DNA of 64,000 bases, taken from assembly GCF_000142905.1 (NCBI RefSeq), contig NW_013657612.1:6159-70158 (forward strand). Reading direction: 5' to 3'. The DNA is from Thecamonas trahens ATCC 50062. Its lineage: Eukaryota; Apusozoa; Apusomonadida; Apusomonadidae. Each line of letters opens with the position of its first letter. Position 1 is the first letter of the stretch. Both the position numbers and the translations under genes were made by a program. A model generated the notes under the pieces. The model was not told where the DNA came from. It was given only the letters and a program-made list of their open reading frames with translations, and made no database searches. Positions 1 through 11,040 of the stretch are shown in pieces.

Positions 1-116
1 GGGGGGGGGGGGGGGGGCACTTTATCAAAAAAGATCCACAAAGGCGGGGTCGGTCGGCTGTGATCAAGCCGTGTGGATCTACAGGCGCGCCCCGTGCATG
101 GAGTAGCGGTAAACAG
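1..116. other. left-edge non-coding sequence with G17 run
   Basis: The window opens with 17 consecutive G, probably a contig edge beside another G/C homopolymer gap. The sequence TCAAAAAAGATC at 25-36 matches the A-tract motif seen just upstream of RPL12 and the HECT gene. The rest is the presumed 3' flank of the minus-strand DUF1800/DUF1501 gene. No gene is supported here. Confidence 0.5.
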
Positions 117-3100
117 CTACGGGTCGTAAAGGTCGTTCTGGGTGTGGAGCTGGCCGGCAAAGTTGGCGGCGTTGGGGAGAATGTAGTCCATCTCCGACTC
201 TGGGACACCGAACCACTGAGCAATGCCGTTCCAGAGCGACTCCCACGGGGTGGTGGGGAGGACGCGGCCCTTGTCGATGACCGAGGGGCCGTCATCGGTG
301 AACTGGTCGAGGTAGGTGCCGAGGATGCGCTGGCCGCGGACCTTGCCGCCGAGGATCATGGCGTTGCCGCCCCAGGCGTGGTCGGTACCCTGACCGTTGT
401 TCTTGAGGGTTCGGGCAAACTCCGAGGCGACGACGACGGTGACGTCGTCCCACAAGCCCTGAAGCTTCATCTCGTTCTCGAAGCGGCCGAGCGGCTTGTC
501 AAAGCCGTCGTAGAGCGAGTCGAGGTCGAACGAGTTGTGGGTGTCAAAACCGCCGACAGTGGCCCAGTAGATGCCACGCTCGGCGCCGTCGTCGCGGGCG
601 GCGACAATGAGCTCGGCCACGCGCTTGATGCGGCGGTTGTTCGACGACGACGAGTCGCTCCACGCCGGGTTGAGGAGCGAGACCGCGTTGATCTGCGCGT
701 TGAGCCGCTCGGTTGAGTTGACGGCCGAGTCGAGCTCATCGCCAAAGAGGTCGGTAAAGGGCGAGCGCGAGCGCTTGGAGAGCATCGTCTTGATAGCGTC
801 GCCAAGCTCGTTCCGCTCGTTGAGCCGCTCGATGGACGAGCCGGTGCCGACAATGTCGTACCGGACCGAGGTACCCGAGAGCGCACGGGTCGAGCCGCGG
901 ACCGACTGCATGACGACCTTGTAGGCGGCACCGGCGGCCGAGGTGAGGACCTCGCCGACGCGGCCGAGGAGGCCCGACGCCGAGACCGAGTCGGCGTCCA
1001 TGGTCCGCCCGTGGAGCTGCATCTGGTTGTGGGCAAAGAGCGAGACCGGGAGCTTGACCTGCTTCTTGGAGTACTGCTCCATAGTTGTCGGCTCGACGAG
1101 GGCGCCGATGTTGGCGAACCAGAGCCCGTCGCCGTTGTTGTAGATCCGCTGCAGCTCCGAGAGCGAGCGGTGCATGCCAAACTGGGTGCAAGGCTGCGGG
1201 TCGCCGCCGTTGTTGGAGATGGGGAGGAGGTCGCCGAGCGGGAGCGAGGCGTCGCCGCGGACGGTTTCGTACTCGGCGCGCACGCCCGCGTTGCAGGTGT
1301 GCGGCTCGAGGGCGGCGAACGAGTCCATGCCTCCGTCGAGGAAGACGTACACGATGGCCTTGAACGGGCGACCCTGCGAAGGCTGGTCCTCGGTCTCGAT
1401 GCGCGGCTCGTCGGCCTCATCGTCGACCGACGAGGTGTGGAACTCGGGCGAGGAGAGGATGGTCTTGACTGCGTGGCGTAAGGCTGTGTCGCGGTCGCTG
1501 GCGGCCTCGATGCGGTCAAACTCGGCGGCGACAATGTTGGCGGTCTTCATGCCGCGCATGAGGCGGCCACCGGTGAGGACCAGGCCAAGTTCGTCGATAA
1601 TGTCAGCAGTGCTGACCGACGCGAGGCGGGCGGCGGCGTTCTCAAAGTACATGAGCCGGCCGTCGGCCTGTGCAAACGGATCCGAGTTGCACGAGTAGGT
1701 GCGGAGGTAGGTGCCAAAGCCATCGTAGCAGTTGGTGAGCCCATTGTCGACGAGCGAGTGCAGGCCGTTGAGGAGCGCAATCATGATCGGCGGCGTGGCC
1801 AGCTGTGCGGCCGGCGCGTAGAGGCCGTGCGAGAGAAGGTCGCCGGCCGGCTGGTTCTCCGGTAGGTAAAGTTGAAGACCGTGGGTGACTGGAGCGGGCC
1901 GACCTCGATGACCGATGCGGTGATGATCTGCAGCTCGCGCGTCCGGGTTGTCTCGTACTCGAGAGCGCGGAGGACCTTGTGGATCGAGACAAACGGGTCG
2001 TTGACCATGCCAAACGAGGGGTCTGTCATGAGGACCGGCGCGCGGGCCTCGCGGTCGGTGAGAATGGCAAAGACGGCGGCGCCGAGGTCGCCATACTTGC
2101 CAGTAAAGGTGCGGACCGAGCCGTCGTCGGCAACGACGGTGCCGGTGCGGAAGGCGTGGACAACCGAGCGCATGTACCGCGGCGACGGGTTCGATGTCAC
2201 CATGTGCTGGATGAGCCGCCAGCAGATGAACGGTCCGGTCGAGTCGTGCTCGGCGAGTGACTCGAGGAGGGCGTCGACGTCGTCGTACGCGTTTTTGGCG
2301 TACATGTACTGCGAGGTCCACGTCCGCGAGGTGATGTCGCCAAAGCCGACAAAGCGCATAAACGTCGGTGGGTTGCGGAACGAGTATGCGTCGCCGTCGC
2401 CGAGGAAGACGGTTGAGAGGCGGTTGCGGACGTAGCGCGGGCGCCCGCCGGCGCGGCGCGGCGGCAGCGCAAAGATGGTCTGCATCGAGAGGGCGCCAGC
2501 GTCAGCAGCCGCCGTCCAAACGCGGACGCCCGACGAGGCAGCTGCGGCCGCGCACTCGGCGCTCACGCACTCGACGTACTCGCCGGTCGGGTAGAGGGTC
2601 GGTGCCGCAGAGCCGAGGAAGACCTTGGACGTGAGCTCGGCGAGCGTGGCGTTGACAAGCTCGGCTGTCGAGGCAAAAACCTGGGTCTCGACCACGCGGG
2701 TGGCGCAGATGCATGAGACGCCCTCGGCCGTGGTCTCGGGCGCGCAGCCAGCCGGGCACGAGCCGTCGGCGGCGGCGACAGGCACGTCAGAATTCCAGCG
2801 AACGCGGAAGACGTTGTTCGAGTTCTTCTGCAGCACGCGCTCGTTCGAAGGCACGATGGGGTCGACCAGGCCGACGCGGCCCGACTCGTAGACCTGGACC
2901 GAGACGGAGCACGGCTCGTGCGACCACTGTGGTGAGTAGTGGTGGCAGGTCCAAGTGTACCAGCCGTTGTCGGAGCGCGGGTCGCAGAGGCCGTAGCCGG
3001 CGGCGGCGCAGCGAGCCTCGGTAGTGGCGTAGTCAGTGTACTCGGCAATGTAGTTGCAGAGGCCCGGGATGTTGCGGATAGGGTCGGTGGTGTCCGACGC

Positions 3101-6100
3101 GTCGCAGCAAGTCGGCATGGCGGCCGGCGACGCGGGGTCGGCGCACACGCGGCGGTTGTTGAACGAGAGCGACTTGCCGTCGTTAAAGAGCGAGAGGCGA
3201 ACGCACGGGACGCCAAAGTGGCGGTAGTAGTTGGTGACGTTGCCGATGGGGTCAATAATCTTGACGGTGTTGACCGAACCAGCGTCGCACTCGACGCCTG
3301 AGCACGGAACCGAGGCAGGCAGCGCGACCATGGCCGGGAAGGTACAGGGCAGGCCCGGAGCGGCGCGGCCGCAAAGAGCCTCAAAGATGCCGGACGAGCC
3401 GTCCGACTTGGGCGTGAACTGCGCAATGCGGAACTCGTTGGAGTCATAGTTGGAGACGCCCGAGGAAGCGCCGATGTAATCGTAGCGGGCGCCCTGCATG
3501 AGCCACGGCCGAGCCGGGAGCTCGTCGCAGAGCGGGTAGGTGTCGCCGAGGTAGCCGCCGTTTGCGCCGAGCTCGAGCTTGGGCATGCGGTCGTGGTAGA
3601 CGGCGTTGATGCGCATGGGATCGACACCGGTGCGGCCGGACGGCAGGTCGATGACGTTGCGGCGGAAGTTGTAGCCCTCAAAGCCGGTCCAGATGCGGGC
3701 GTAGTCAACAATGTCCTCCTGGGTGTAGGTCGGGACTGGGAGGCCGGCGTCGTTGAGCACCTGGGTCCCGTCGTCATTGAGCTCGATGAGGCCAATGGAG
3801 AAGAGCTGCATGATCTCACGGGCGTAGTTCTCGTCGGGGAACGACTGGCGAGTGGCGTACGAGCGCGAGCCGGTGTACGTCAGATAGTCGCCCATGAAGC
3901 GGTTGAACGAGACTTCCTTGAGAATGTCAAAGAACGAGCCAAAGGCGTTGCGCGTAAAGGCATCGTAGTAGTGGAGGAAGCCCTCGGGCCTCTCGCGGTG
4001 GCCGGGCAGGGTGGCGGTGGAGATAACGAGGATGTTGGAGAGAGTAAAGGCGACGCGCTGGCGGAGCTGGTCCTCAGCCTTGTGCATGACGTTGTTGAGC
4101 ACGTTCTCGGTCGTGGTCTCCATGATCATGGGCGCGTCGAGCGAGCGCTCGGCAAAGCGGCGTTCGGGGTTGTCGTTAAAGGCGTAGTACATGTAGTGCT
4201 CGCCGAGGAGCGGGTTGTTGGCGACTTCATCGTACGAGCCGCAGGCGAGAGCGCCACCGAGCGGGGCGGCCGAGATAGCGCCGACGCGGAGGGCGAGGGC
4301 GATGGTTTGGAGCTGTGGCGAGAGGGCGGCAAACTGGATCGAGTCGCCAAAGCGGCCGACAACCGGCAGGTCGACGGCGTGGGCCTCCCACCGCGACATC
4401 GGATGCGAGGCCGGGTAGAAAATCTCGGCGCCGCCGTCGCGGGCGTAGCGCTCAATCGGGTTGGGATTGCCAGCCATGGCGGCGGCGCTGTTGCCCGGGT
4501 GGACGCCATTCCAGTGGGTGGCGTCGCGGACCGAGTACTCGTCGGGGTGGACATGCTGCCAGCAAAAGCCGTCCGCCGCGACGCGGGCGCCGATGGTGGC
4601 GGTGTCGGACGAGTCGCACGAGGCGCCCGGAACGAGAACAATGTCGCGGAGGAGCGGGTTGGCCTTGTCGCCGGTGGTGGTGAGCGCGTTGACGATGGTG
4701 GCCTTGGTGGTGGCGCCGATGCCGGGCGTCTCGCCGCACGAGCCGGCGGTGCCGACGTTGACCCAGCGCGAGCGCGAGCCGGCGCAGGGCGAGACGGCGT
4801 ACGCGCCCTCGAGGCGGAGGTTGCGCATCGAGTACACGATGCGGCGGTTGGCCGACTCGTCGAGGTACCACGTGCGGATCATAGTGGTGTTGAGGAAAAA
4901 GTTGACAGCGTCAAAGACCGGGAGGCCTGTGCCGCACTCGGGGCGGATGACGCACCCCGGAGCGTTCTGGTAGTTGATGGGCGCGAGCGGGCACTCGGTG
5001 GCGCCGGAAAAGACCGACGACGGCTGCTCGATGGTGTTGGTCACAAACTTGGCGCGCTTGTCGTGGCGGTAAAAGACGCCGTCACGGCGCATAAACGTGT
5101 TGCCGTCCGCGTCCTCGCCGACGGTGCAGCCGGGAGTGCGGTGGGTGACGACAAAGATGCCCGGCCGCGGGGTGACAACTGGCGACATGTCGACCTCGGC
5201 AGAGGTGACGGTCTGGAGCGCGGCGGCCGGGAGGCGGGCGCCGTTGTTGCCAAACTCGATGGCGGGGTTGTCGAGGGCGAGCGGGTTGGTAAAGGCCGAG
5301 TTGGACGAGCAGCGGGACCAGGTGGTGCCCCACGTTTCGAGGCGGACACGCTCGCCGACACCCTCGTTGATGCAGCGGACCATGTACGACGTCGAGGCCG
5401 GGAACGAGCCCGGGTGCGCCTCTCCGAACCACTCGGTGAGCTCGGCGCGAAGCGCGCCGTCGATGTAGAGCGAGAAGCGGCCGGGTGCGTCGCCGGTGGT
5501 CACATCAAGCCTCTTCTGCTCGTCACGGAAGGTAAAGACCGAGCGGTGCCAGCGCGAGCCGATGTCGCACGGAGTGGTCTCGTCGGCAGGCGCCGGTGCG
5601 CCCGGGTAGACGCGGGCGTTGGCGCGTTGGCGCATGTACGCGCGGACAGAGGTCCGCGGCTTGGCTTGCTGATCAAGGACCCAGGCGGCGGCGTCGTCGC
5701 CAAAGGTGGCGGCGACCGACTGGATCTCGCTCATCGACGCACCAAAGGTGCCCTGCGAGAGCAGGCGGGCGACGCGGCGCTGGGTCGACATGTCGACGAG
5801 CTGCGGCGGGACCGCCAGCGGGCGGGTCGTCACCTCGCCCGAGGAGAAGATCCGGCAGACGGCCGAGTCATCGCACACAACCTCGGTGGTCGGCCGGTCG
5901 TTGCGCGGCGTCGGCTCCCACGGGTTGCCGTCGTACGACCGCGCTACGGTGCAATTGCATCCGGGGTCTTCGGCGACGTGGACCTCGCCGGGCGGAGCCG
6001 GCGGCGGGAGCGCAAAGCCGCCGAGCGGCGGCGGCGGTGACGGGACAAGGTTGCCGGAGGCTCCGCCATCACTGTTGGCCGCAGCAAGCGGACCGTCCAG

Positions 6101-6613
6101 GAAGAGCCAGGCCACCGTCGCGCCTGCAGCCATCGCAAGGCAACAGAGAGTGATCGTCGTCGCCAGAATGGCGCGGCGCCTGGTGCAGCAGCTCTGCTTG
6201 AGTGCCTTTTCCATGCCGAGCGTGCCCAGCACGTCGTCGTCGTCGTCGGCGTACGAAAAGGTGTGGGTGTTGGTCCCGAGCGGGGCCATGGCAATCGCCG
6301 CGCCCGACGGCCGCGGCGGAGGCGCCGGCCGCGCCGCCGGCCGCGCAGGCAGCGCCGGCTTGGCCGGTCGCGCAGGCGGTGTCGGCTTGGTGGCAAACCG
6401 GTCGTTGGCATACGGATCGCCAGCGTAGTCGCCGTCGTTGCCGTAGCCGGCATCGTCGCCGTACCCTTGGTCGTCGCCGTAGTACGCATCGTCACCGTAG
6501 TACTCGCCATTGTTGTCGCCGTAGTACGCATCGTCACCGTAGTACTCGCCGTTGTCGTTGGCATTGTATCCATCATTTCCTTGGCCGTAGCCATGGTTGG
6601 AATCCCAAGCCAT
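117..6613 (-). CDS. giant DUF1800-DUF1501 fusion membrane protein (one frameshift)
   Basis: About 2165 residues if one missing base near 1868-1870 is allowed. The start is the ATG at 6613; the longer frame upstream opens only with TTG. In order: an acidic Tyr/Gly/Asp repeat tail (residues 20-65, YYGDDAYYGD units), a Pro/Ala-rich stretch (75-105), one hydrophobic helix (about 148-171, ITLCCLAMAAGATVAWLF) and a large Cys-containing outer part. This geometry suggests a single-pass type II membrane protein. DUF1800 begins near residue 280 (LLSQGTFGAS) and shows QLRQRVAFTLSN and PDENYAREIMQLFSIGLIEL; it ends near 1720 (ILSSPEFHTS). It carries long Cys-rich insertions. DUF1501 follows (about 1740-2150) with FLDGGMDSF, DTHNSFD and SEFARTLKNNG..DHAWGG. 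In bacteria these two families are usually adjacent genes of unknown function; here they are one polypeptide. The break falls inside the DUF1800 core: FNF is in one frame and YLPENQPAGDL in the next. The biochemical role is unknown. Confidence 0.85.
1868..1870 (-). other. frame break (missing base) in DUF1800 domain
   Basis: On the minus strand TTC AAC TTT ACC reads FNFT and then runs into nonsense, while the -1 frame gives YLPENQPAGDL, the expected DUF1800 continuation. One extra T in the TTT run restores the frame. No GT-AG intron fits without deleting conserved residues. Confidence 0.75.
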
Positions 6614-6991
6614 CTGCACACCACACAACCCACCACAGAGTCACATAGTCGTTCTATGAGTTGTTGTTGTTGGCTGACATCATGCACCTTCTACTTTGTC
6701 ATACGCACGAACGAGTGTATGACATAGCGCTCAGAAGGGAGACGGGGTGGGGTGGGGAAGAGGGGAGGGAGCCGCGCCGCTAGGGGAGGGGGGGGAGGGG
6801 GAGGGTCGGGGGTTGGCGAACGTACGATGACGGACGGAGAGAGGAGAATGCACGTTGGTAGGAAAACTGGCAGGACAGCGGATGTGGCGGAGTTGGGCGA
6901 CCTGTTACCGGGACACAAGCTATCGTAGTATGCGTGGCCAGGGAGCAGGCAGACAGGGGGGTGGGAGGGGGGAGGGGGACTTTGTCGTCGT
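6614..6991. promoter_or_regulatory. tandem intergenic region, ULK 3' flank / DUF1800 promoter
   Basis: This 378-base stretch lies between two minus-strand genes. It is G-rich on the plus strand at 6735-6815 and at 6955-6980. It must hold the 3' end of the kinase transcript and the promoter of the DUF1800/DUF1501 gene. I see no TATA box, RNA gene or supported small ORF. Frames that run through it from the kinase gene are low-complexity shadow. Confidence 0.4.
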
Positions 6992-9192
6992 CTACACCAA
7001 GAGTACAAGTGAGGCGTCCATGCCGCTCTCGTCGAGATCAAACGGCGCAACGAGTGAGTCGTCAAAACCGTCGTCGGAGGGCGACGAGGCGATGCCGCCC
7101 GAGGCCGACAAGCGGTCGGGGGAGAAGACGAGACGGCGTCGGCGGCAGTGGTGGCAGCAAGCTCGAGCGCAGCGCTGAGGCGAACAAAACCGGAGCGGCG
7201 AAGAGCGTGGACAGTGGCGCGGCCGTCGCCGGAGAGCTCCGAGTCGCAGAGCAGGACATCGAGGAGAAGGATCATGCGGGCGTAGGCCGACTTGCAGCTG
7301 GCATGACCGAGGATCTCGTCGGCGGCGCCGCGCTTGCCAGCGGCGGTTGCCTCGGCGTACAGCACCGCGGCAACGGGATGGGCGACGCCGAGGCCGAGCT
7401 TGGCCTGCAGGGCCTTGGCAGCGGTGAGCGCGTCGCGGTAGCGGGCGCGGAGTGAGGCCGAGATCCACTGGCGCCGGTCGGGCGCAGGGTCAGCGCCGGC
7501 CGGGTCAACAGCCTTGAGGGCGCGGACACCACTTGCGTAGAACGAGAGCGCGAGGAGGTAGAGGCCGAGCGAGGAGGAGAGCATCGACTGCATGCGGTGG
7601 GCAAGTGCGAGCTCTTCGACGACCGCGCCGTAGCGGGCAAACATCTCGACGCCGGCGGCCGGTGTGGCCACGACTGCGGCCGAGTCGCCGGCCCACGGCG
7701 GACACCAGAGCTTGCCTGACGCCATCGAGCCGATCGCGGCGGCGGTGCGGAGAGCGGCAGCGGCGGTAGGCGACGGCTGAGCATCGGGAGCAGAAGGCGC
7801 AAAGTACTCGACCAGCGGACGATCCGGATAGACGTCGCGCACGGCAGCCGGGCCCGATGCCGCCAGCAGCGCCTCGTCGGCGTCGTCCGACGTCCCGCTC
7901 ACCGCTACCAGTTCCCACTCGTCAGAGAGTTCCCACTCGTCGTCGTTGGACGGGGCAGGCGGCGCGTTGCTGGACGATGTGAGCGGAGGCGCGGCGCCGG
8001 AAAGAGGGCGGAACGGGTCTGTGGAGAGCAAGGTCTTTTGCGCGGTGCCGCGGACCTCGTCGGCGTTGACACGGATTTGCTGGCGGGGAGCGGTGCCAGG
8101 CGGATGCGGCGAGCCGAGGTGCGACTCGGCCTGCATGCGGCGCTCCAGTTGATCGAGCACATCGTCACCGCCAACAGCAACGTCCGACGGGCCGGGCAGG
8201 ACGCCAATGTCGATGGCGGAGGCGGCGGCTTCGCCATCGCTGTCCAACAGGCCAGAGTCCGGCGGTCGGGCAAGGCCATCGTCGGCCTGCGGCTGCGGGG
8301 CCGGGACGGCCGAGATGGCGTCGTACGCAGCCATGTCCAGCCACGGCGAGGTGACGACACGGGCCATGGAGGCCCGTGCCTCTGGATCCTTGACAAGCAG
8401 GTAGTCGCGGAGGAGCTCCAGCAGGCCGTCGGAGACCCGGCCGGTGAGGCGCTCGTTCAGGCGGAGCGGCTCGTTGACGACCTTGGAGAAGAGAGCGACT
8501 TGGGTGCGGGCCGAGACCGGGACCTCGCCGACAGCCATCTGGAAGACGATGGCGCCGAGCGACCAGATGTCGGCCTTGTGTGAGTAGGCCTGATGATCGG
8601 CAAGCTCGGGCGACATGTACAGAGGAGTGCCGAGAAACGAGTTTGTCAGCGAGTCGTCGTTGAGCGTCCGAGAGAAGCCAAAGTCTGCGATCTTGATGCC
8701 GTAGTAGCCGATCTCGCCGCGGCGAGCGCCAGGGCGCGCCGGCGGCGAGGCGCTCGTGAGCAGGATGTTCTGTGGCTTGAGATCGCGATGAACAATGTCC
8801 AGCGAGTGCAGGTAGCGAAGACCGTCGACAATTTGCTGAGCAAACCAGCGGACTCGTGGCTCTGCAAAGCCCACGCCCTTGTACTTTGCCATCTCATCGG
8901 CCAGCTCGCCTCCGTCTGCCAGCTCGAGGAACATGTAGACCTTGCCGGCGCGCCTACGGAGATCAATGAGAGCAATCAGACATGGATGAGGATTGGCGGT
9001 GATGAGCTTGAGGACAGCAATTTCCGATTCCAAATTCCGTGCCGCCGTCGAACTCATCGACTTTATCGACAGCTTCTTCATGGCCACCAGCTCGCCCGTC
9101 TCCATGTGTCGCGCTCGGTAGACCTTGGCAAACTGACCCGAGCCGAGCTCATGAAGAACCTCATACGACCAGCAGATGTACCGCTTGCCCAT
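6992..9192 (-). CDS. ATG1: Atg1/ULK-like serine/threonine protein kinase (one frameshift)
   Basis: About 733 residues once one missing base at 7118-7122 is allowed. I chose ATG 9192 (MGKRYICWSYEV) because the kinase domain starts at once; the upstream in-frame extension is Pro/Ser-rich and lies in the promoter. The kinase domain covers roughly residues 8-270, with glycine loop GSGQFAKVY, lysine in VAMKK, HRDLKPQN, DFGFSR and LGTPLYMSPE followed by KADIWSLG. The last three motifs have the Atg1/ULK flavour. A low-complexity linker follows. The C-terminal helical part (from about residue 560, MFARYGAVVEELALAHRM onward) resembles the MIT/EAT region by which Atg1 kinases bind Atg13. After the frame break the protein ends with an acidic tail (DDSLVAPFDLDESGMD). 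In other eukaryotes this kinase starts autophagosome formation. An alternative is an ULK3/Fused-type paralogue. Confidence 0.75.
7118..7122 (-). other. frame break in run of five C (minus strand)
   Basis: The kinase frame reads SSSPPTACRPRAAS and then a long low-complexity shadow, whereas the -1 frame reads PDRLSASGGIASSPSDD and stops at 6992. A sixth C in the CCCCC run joins them as SSSPPDRLSASGG. Five G are at 7118-7122 on the plus strand. Confidence 0.65.
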
Positions 9193-9366
9193 ACTCTCCC
9201 GGGTGGACGAAAGTATGCGCTTGGTGTGTGGCTCCGGGAGGGGGGGGGGGGGAGGGGGGGTTGGCCGCCGAGAGCGATTGGGCTGCGAGGAGTGTTCCGT
9301 TTCGGTGTGAGAGGGGAAAGTGTGCCGTTTGTGGGTAGGGGTCATCGATGTGTTGTTGTGTGTGTG

Positions 9367-9390
9367 TTAGGGTTAGGGTTAGCGTTAGGG
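9367..9390 (+). repeat. interstitial telomere-type repeat (TTAGGG)n
   Basis: Four tandem hexamers: TTAGGG, TTAGGG, TTAGCG, TTAGGG. The third has one substitution, and a partial TTAG follows. It lies inside a gene-dense region, between two divergent genes, and not at a contig end. Confidence 0.85.
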
Positions 9391-9480
9391 TTAGCTTTGG
9401 GGAAGGGCATCAGGCGCATCCTTGAGTAAGTTGGGCAGGTAGTGTGAAGTGTGATATGATGTGATGTGATGTTATGTGTG

Positions 9481-9510
9481 TAAGTATGTATGTATGTGTG
9501 TATGTATGTA

Positions 9511-9551
<41 letters not shown>
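9481..9551 (+). repeat. TATG/TG microsatellite
   Basis: Tracts of TATG units pass into an uninterrupted run of about 17 TG dinucleotides, ending near 9551. It lies just downstream of the telomeric array in the same divergent spacer. Confidence 0.9.
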
Positions 9552-9554
<3 letters not shown>

Positions 9555-9814
9555 GTGTGCGTCAGCTTGAGAGTGTGAGGAGCATGTTCATCTGATTGCA
9601 TGTCTGAATTTGGATCTCTGATCTTTGTGCGTCCTCATCACCCTTTATCCCTCTCCCCCCCCTCTTCCTTTCCCTCCATCTTCTCCTTCTCGCCCCCTCC
9701 CCCCCTCCCCATCCTCCCCATCCCCGCACTATCCTCCCTCCCACCCACCCTCTCCGTGCTGTCTCCATAGCCCACTCTGACCAATCCCTGCCATGCCCTT
9801 GCTTCACATTAAGG

Positions 9815-9825
9815 TCAAAAATCGC
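9815..9825 (+). promoter_or_regulatory. A-tract element TCAAAAATCGC
   Basis: This matches the TCAAAAA(A) element found 40-50 bases upstream of RPL12. If it marks a transcription start here, the next gene should begin translation downstream, for example at ATG 9913, and not at the earlier in-frame ATG 9793. Confidence 0.3.
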
Positions 9826-9912
9826 GCCGACGAGCCATTCGGCCATTGGCCGCCAACGGCCACCGACCTCACTGGGCTGGGCTGGGCTGGGCGGACGGGC
9901 CAGAGAGCAGAC

Positions 9913-10908
9913 ATGGCCGGGCAGGGTGGACAGAGGTTTGGAGGCGATGATTTGCATGAAGAAGTAGCACGTATGCGTGCAAGAGGACGGGCTCGACGTC
10001 GCCGCAACATGGCGGCAGCCTCTAGCAGTGGTGACGGCCAGGAGGGCGTCGGCCACAACGTCGCCGACTCACACAACTCGCTTGGTGCGGCACGGCTTGC
10101 TCCTCACCAGACGAGCCGACTCGGTCACCGGTGGTCTGATGCTGCTCGGCAAGACGGAGTCGGGGGAAAATCCCATTCGCTGGAATTGCCGCTGCCAGAC
10201 GACGACAACTCGCTGGGAGGCAAGGTGGACCGGTCTGCTGGCCATGGTCAGCACGACGGGAGGAGCCTGCTGTCCGGCGCGGGCGATGGGGCACTCTCGA
10301 CGTCGGCCTTGGCGACACATGATGGCGGACAGATGCATGGCGGACGGAACGCGAGTCAGGGCCAGGACGAGAGCGGGAGGAGGAGGAGAGAGCTCTCGCC
10401 GGTGGTTCCGGCTCCGGTGCGGACCCATGACGAAGCGCTCTCTGTCGTCGACGCTGACGAGGTCGACGCCATCCTGGCCTCCATCCGGGCCAATCGCCGC
10501 CGGCGCAAGGAGGAGCACGACACGCTCTATGCGCGGCTGGAGAAGCACAAAGAGGCGCTGAAGCGGCAGCTGGCCGAGGCCCACGCCGCCGCCACCGACT
10601 TTCCGCCGCTCGCAGACTCGGCGTCGTTTGCAGAGCTGGCACCGGCTGCCACGCCACCGCGGTCCACGGGCCTTCCCGAGCCTCGTGCCGGTACTACAGC
10701 AACCGAGCCGGATGCGCCGGCACCGCTTGCCGACACCTCGCGCTTCTCAATGGCCTCGTTTAGCGAGCTCGGCTCATCGCGGGTGAGCCAAGACGAGTAT
10801 GTGCGCGAGCTGGAGGCCCGCCGCGCCGAGCGCAAGCGCATCCTGGCCCGCACGCTTCAGGCCGCCAGCGAGCCGGCGCCGGCGCCGGCGCCCGCAACTG
10901 GTGGCCAG
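9913..10908 (+). CDS. unknown charged protein, 3' end lost in assembly gap
   Basis: This open frame enters the run of N at 10909, so the C terminus is missing. The start is uncertain: ATG 9793 is also in frame, but 9913 (MAGQGGQRFGG) lies after a promoter-like A-tract. The N-terminal half is polar and low in complexity. From about 10440 it looks more convincing, with a predicted helix or coiled coil (VDAILASIRANRRRRKEEH, then LEKHKEALKRQLAEAHA) and a second one near the gap (YVRELEARRAERKRILART). I recognise no family. Tudor-SN starts 32 bases after the gap in the same frame modulo the N run, but its own ATG and domain start argue that it is a separate gene. Confidence 0.45.
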
Positions 10909-11008
10909 NNNNNNNNNNNNNNNNNNNNNNNNNNNNNNNNNNNNNNNNNNNNNNNNNNNNNNNNNNNNNNNNNNNNNNNNNNNNNNNNNNNNNNNNNNNN
11001 NNNNNNNN
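10909..11008. other. assembly gap (100 N)
   Basis: Exactly 100 N, a conventional placeholder length. It is followed at once by C10-TT-C8-TT-C5, so the gap was probably caused by a C homopolymer region. It hides the end of the upstream gene and the Tudor-SN promoter. Confidence 0.95.
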
Positions 11009-11040
11009 CCCCCCCCCCCTTCCCCCCCCTTCCCCCAGCC

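Larger units (their letters stand above)
9193..9792. promoter_or_regulatory. divergent promoter region with telomeric and TG repeats
   Basis: This is the spacer between the minus-strand kinase and the plus-strand genes that follow. It contains a G-run (9239-9259), a TTAGGG array (9367-9390), a TATG/TG microsatellite (about 9480-9551) and a C-rich, CT-rich stretch (9640-9760). No RNA gene is recognised. The repeats are annotated separately. Confidence 0.45.
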
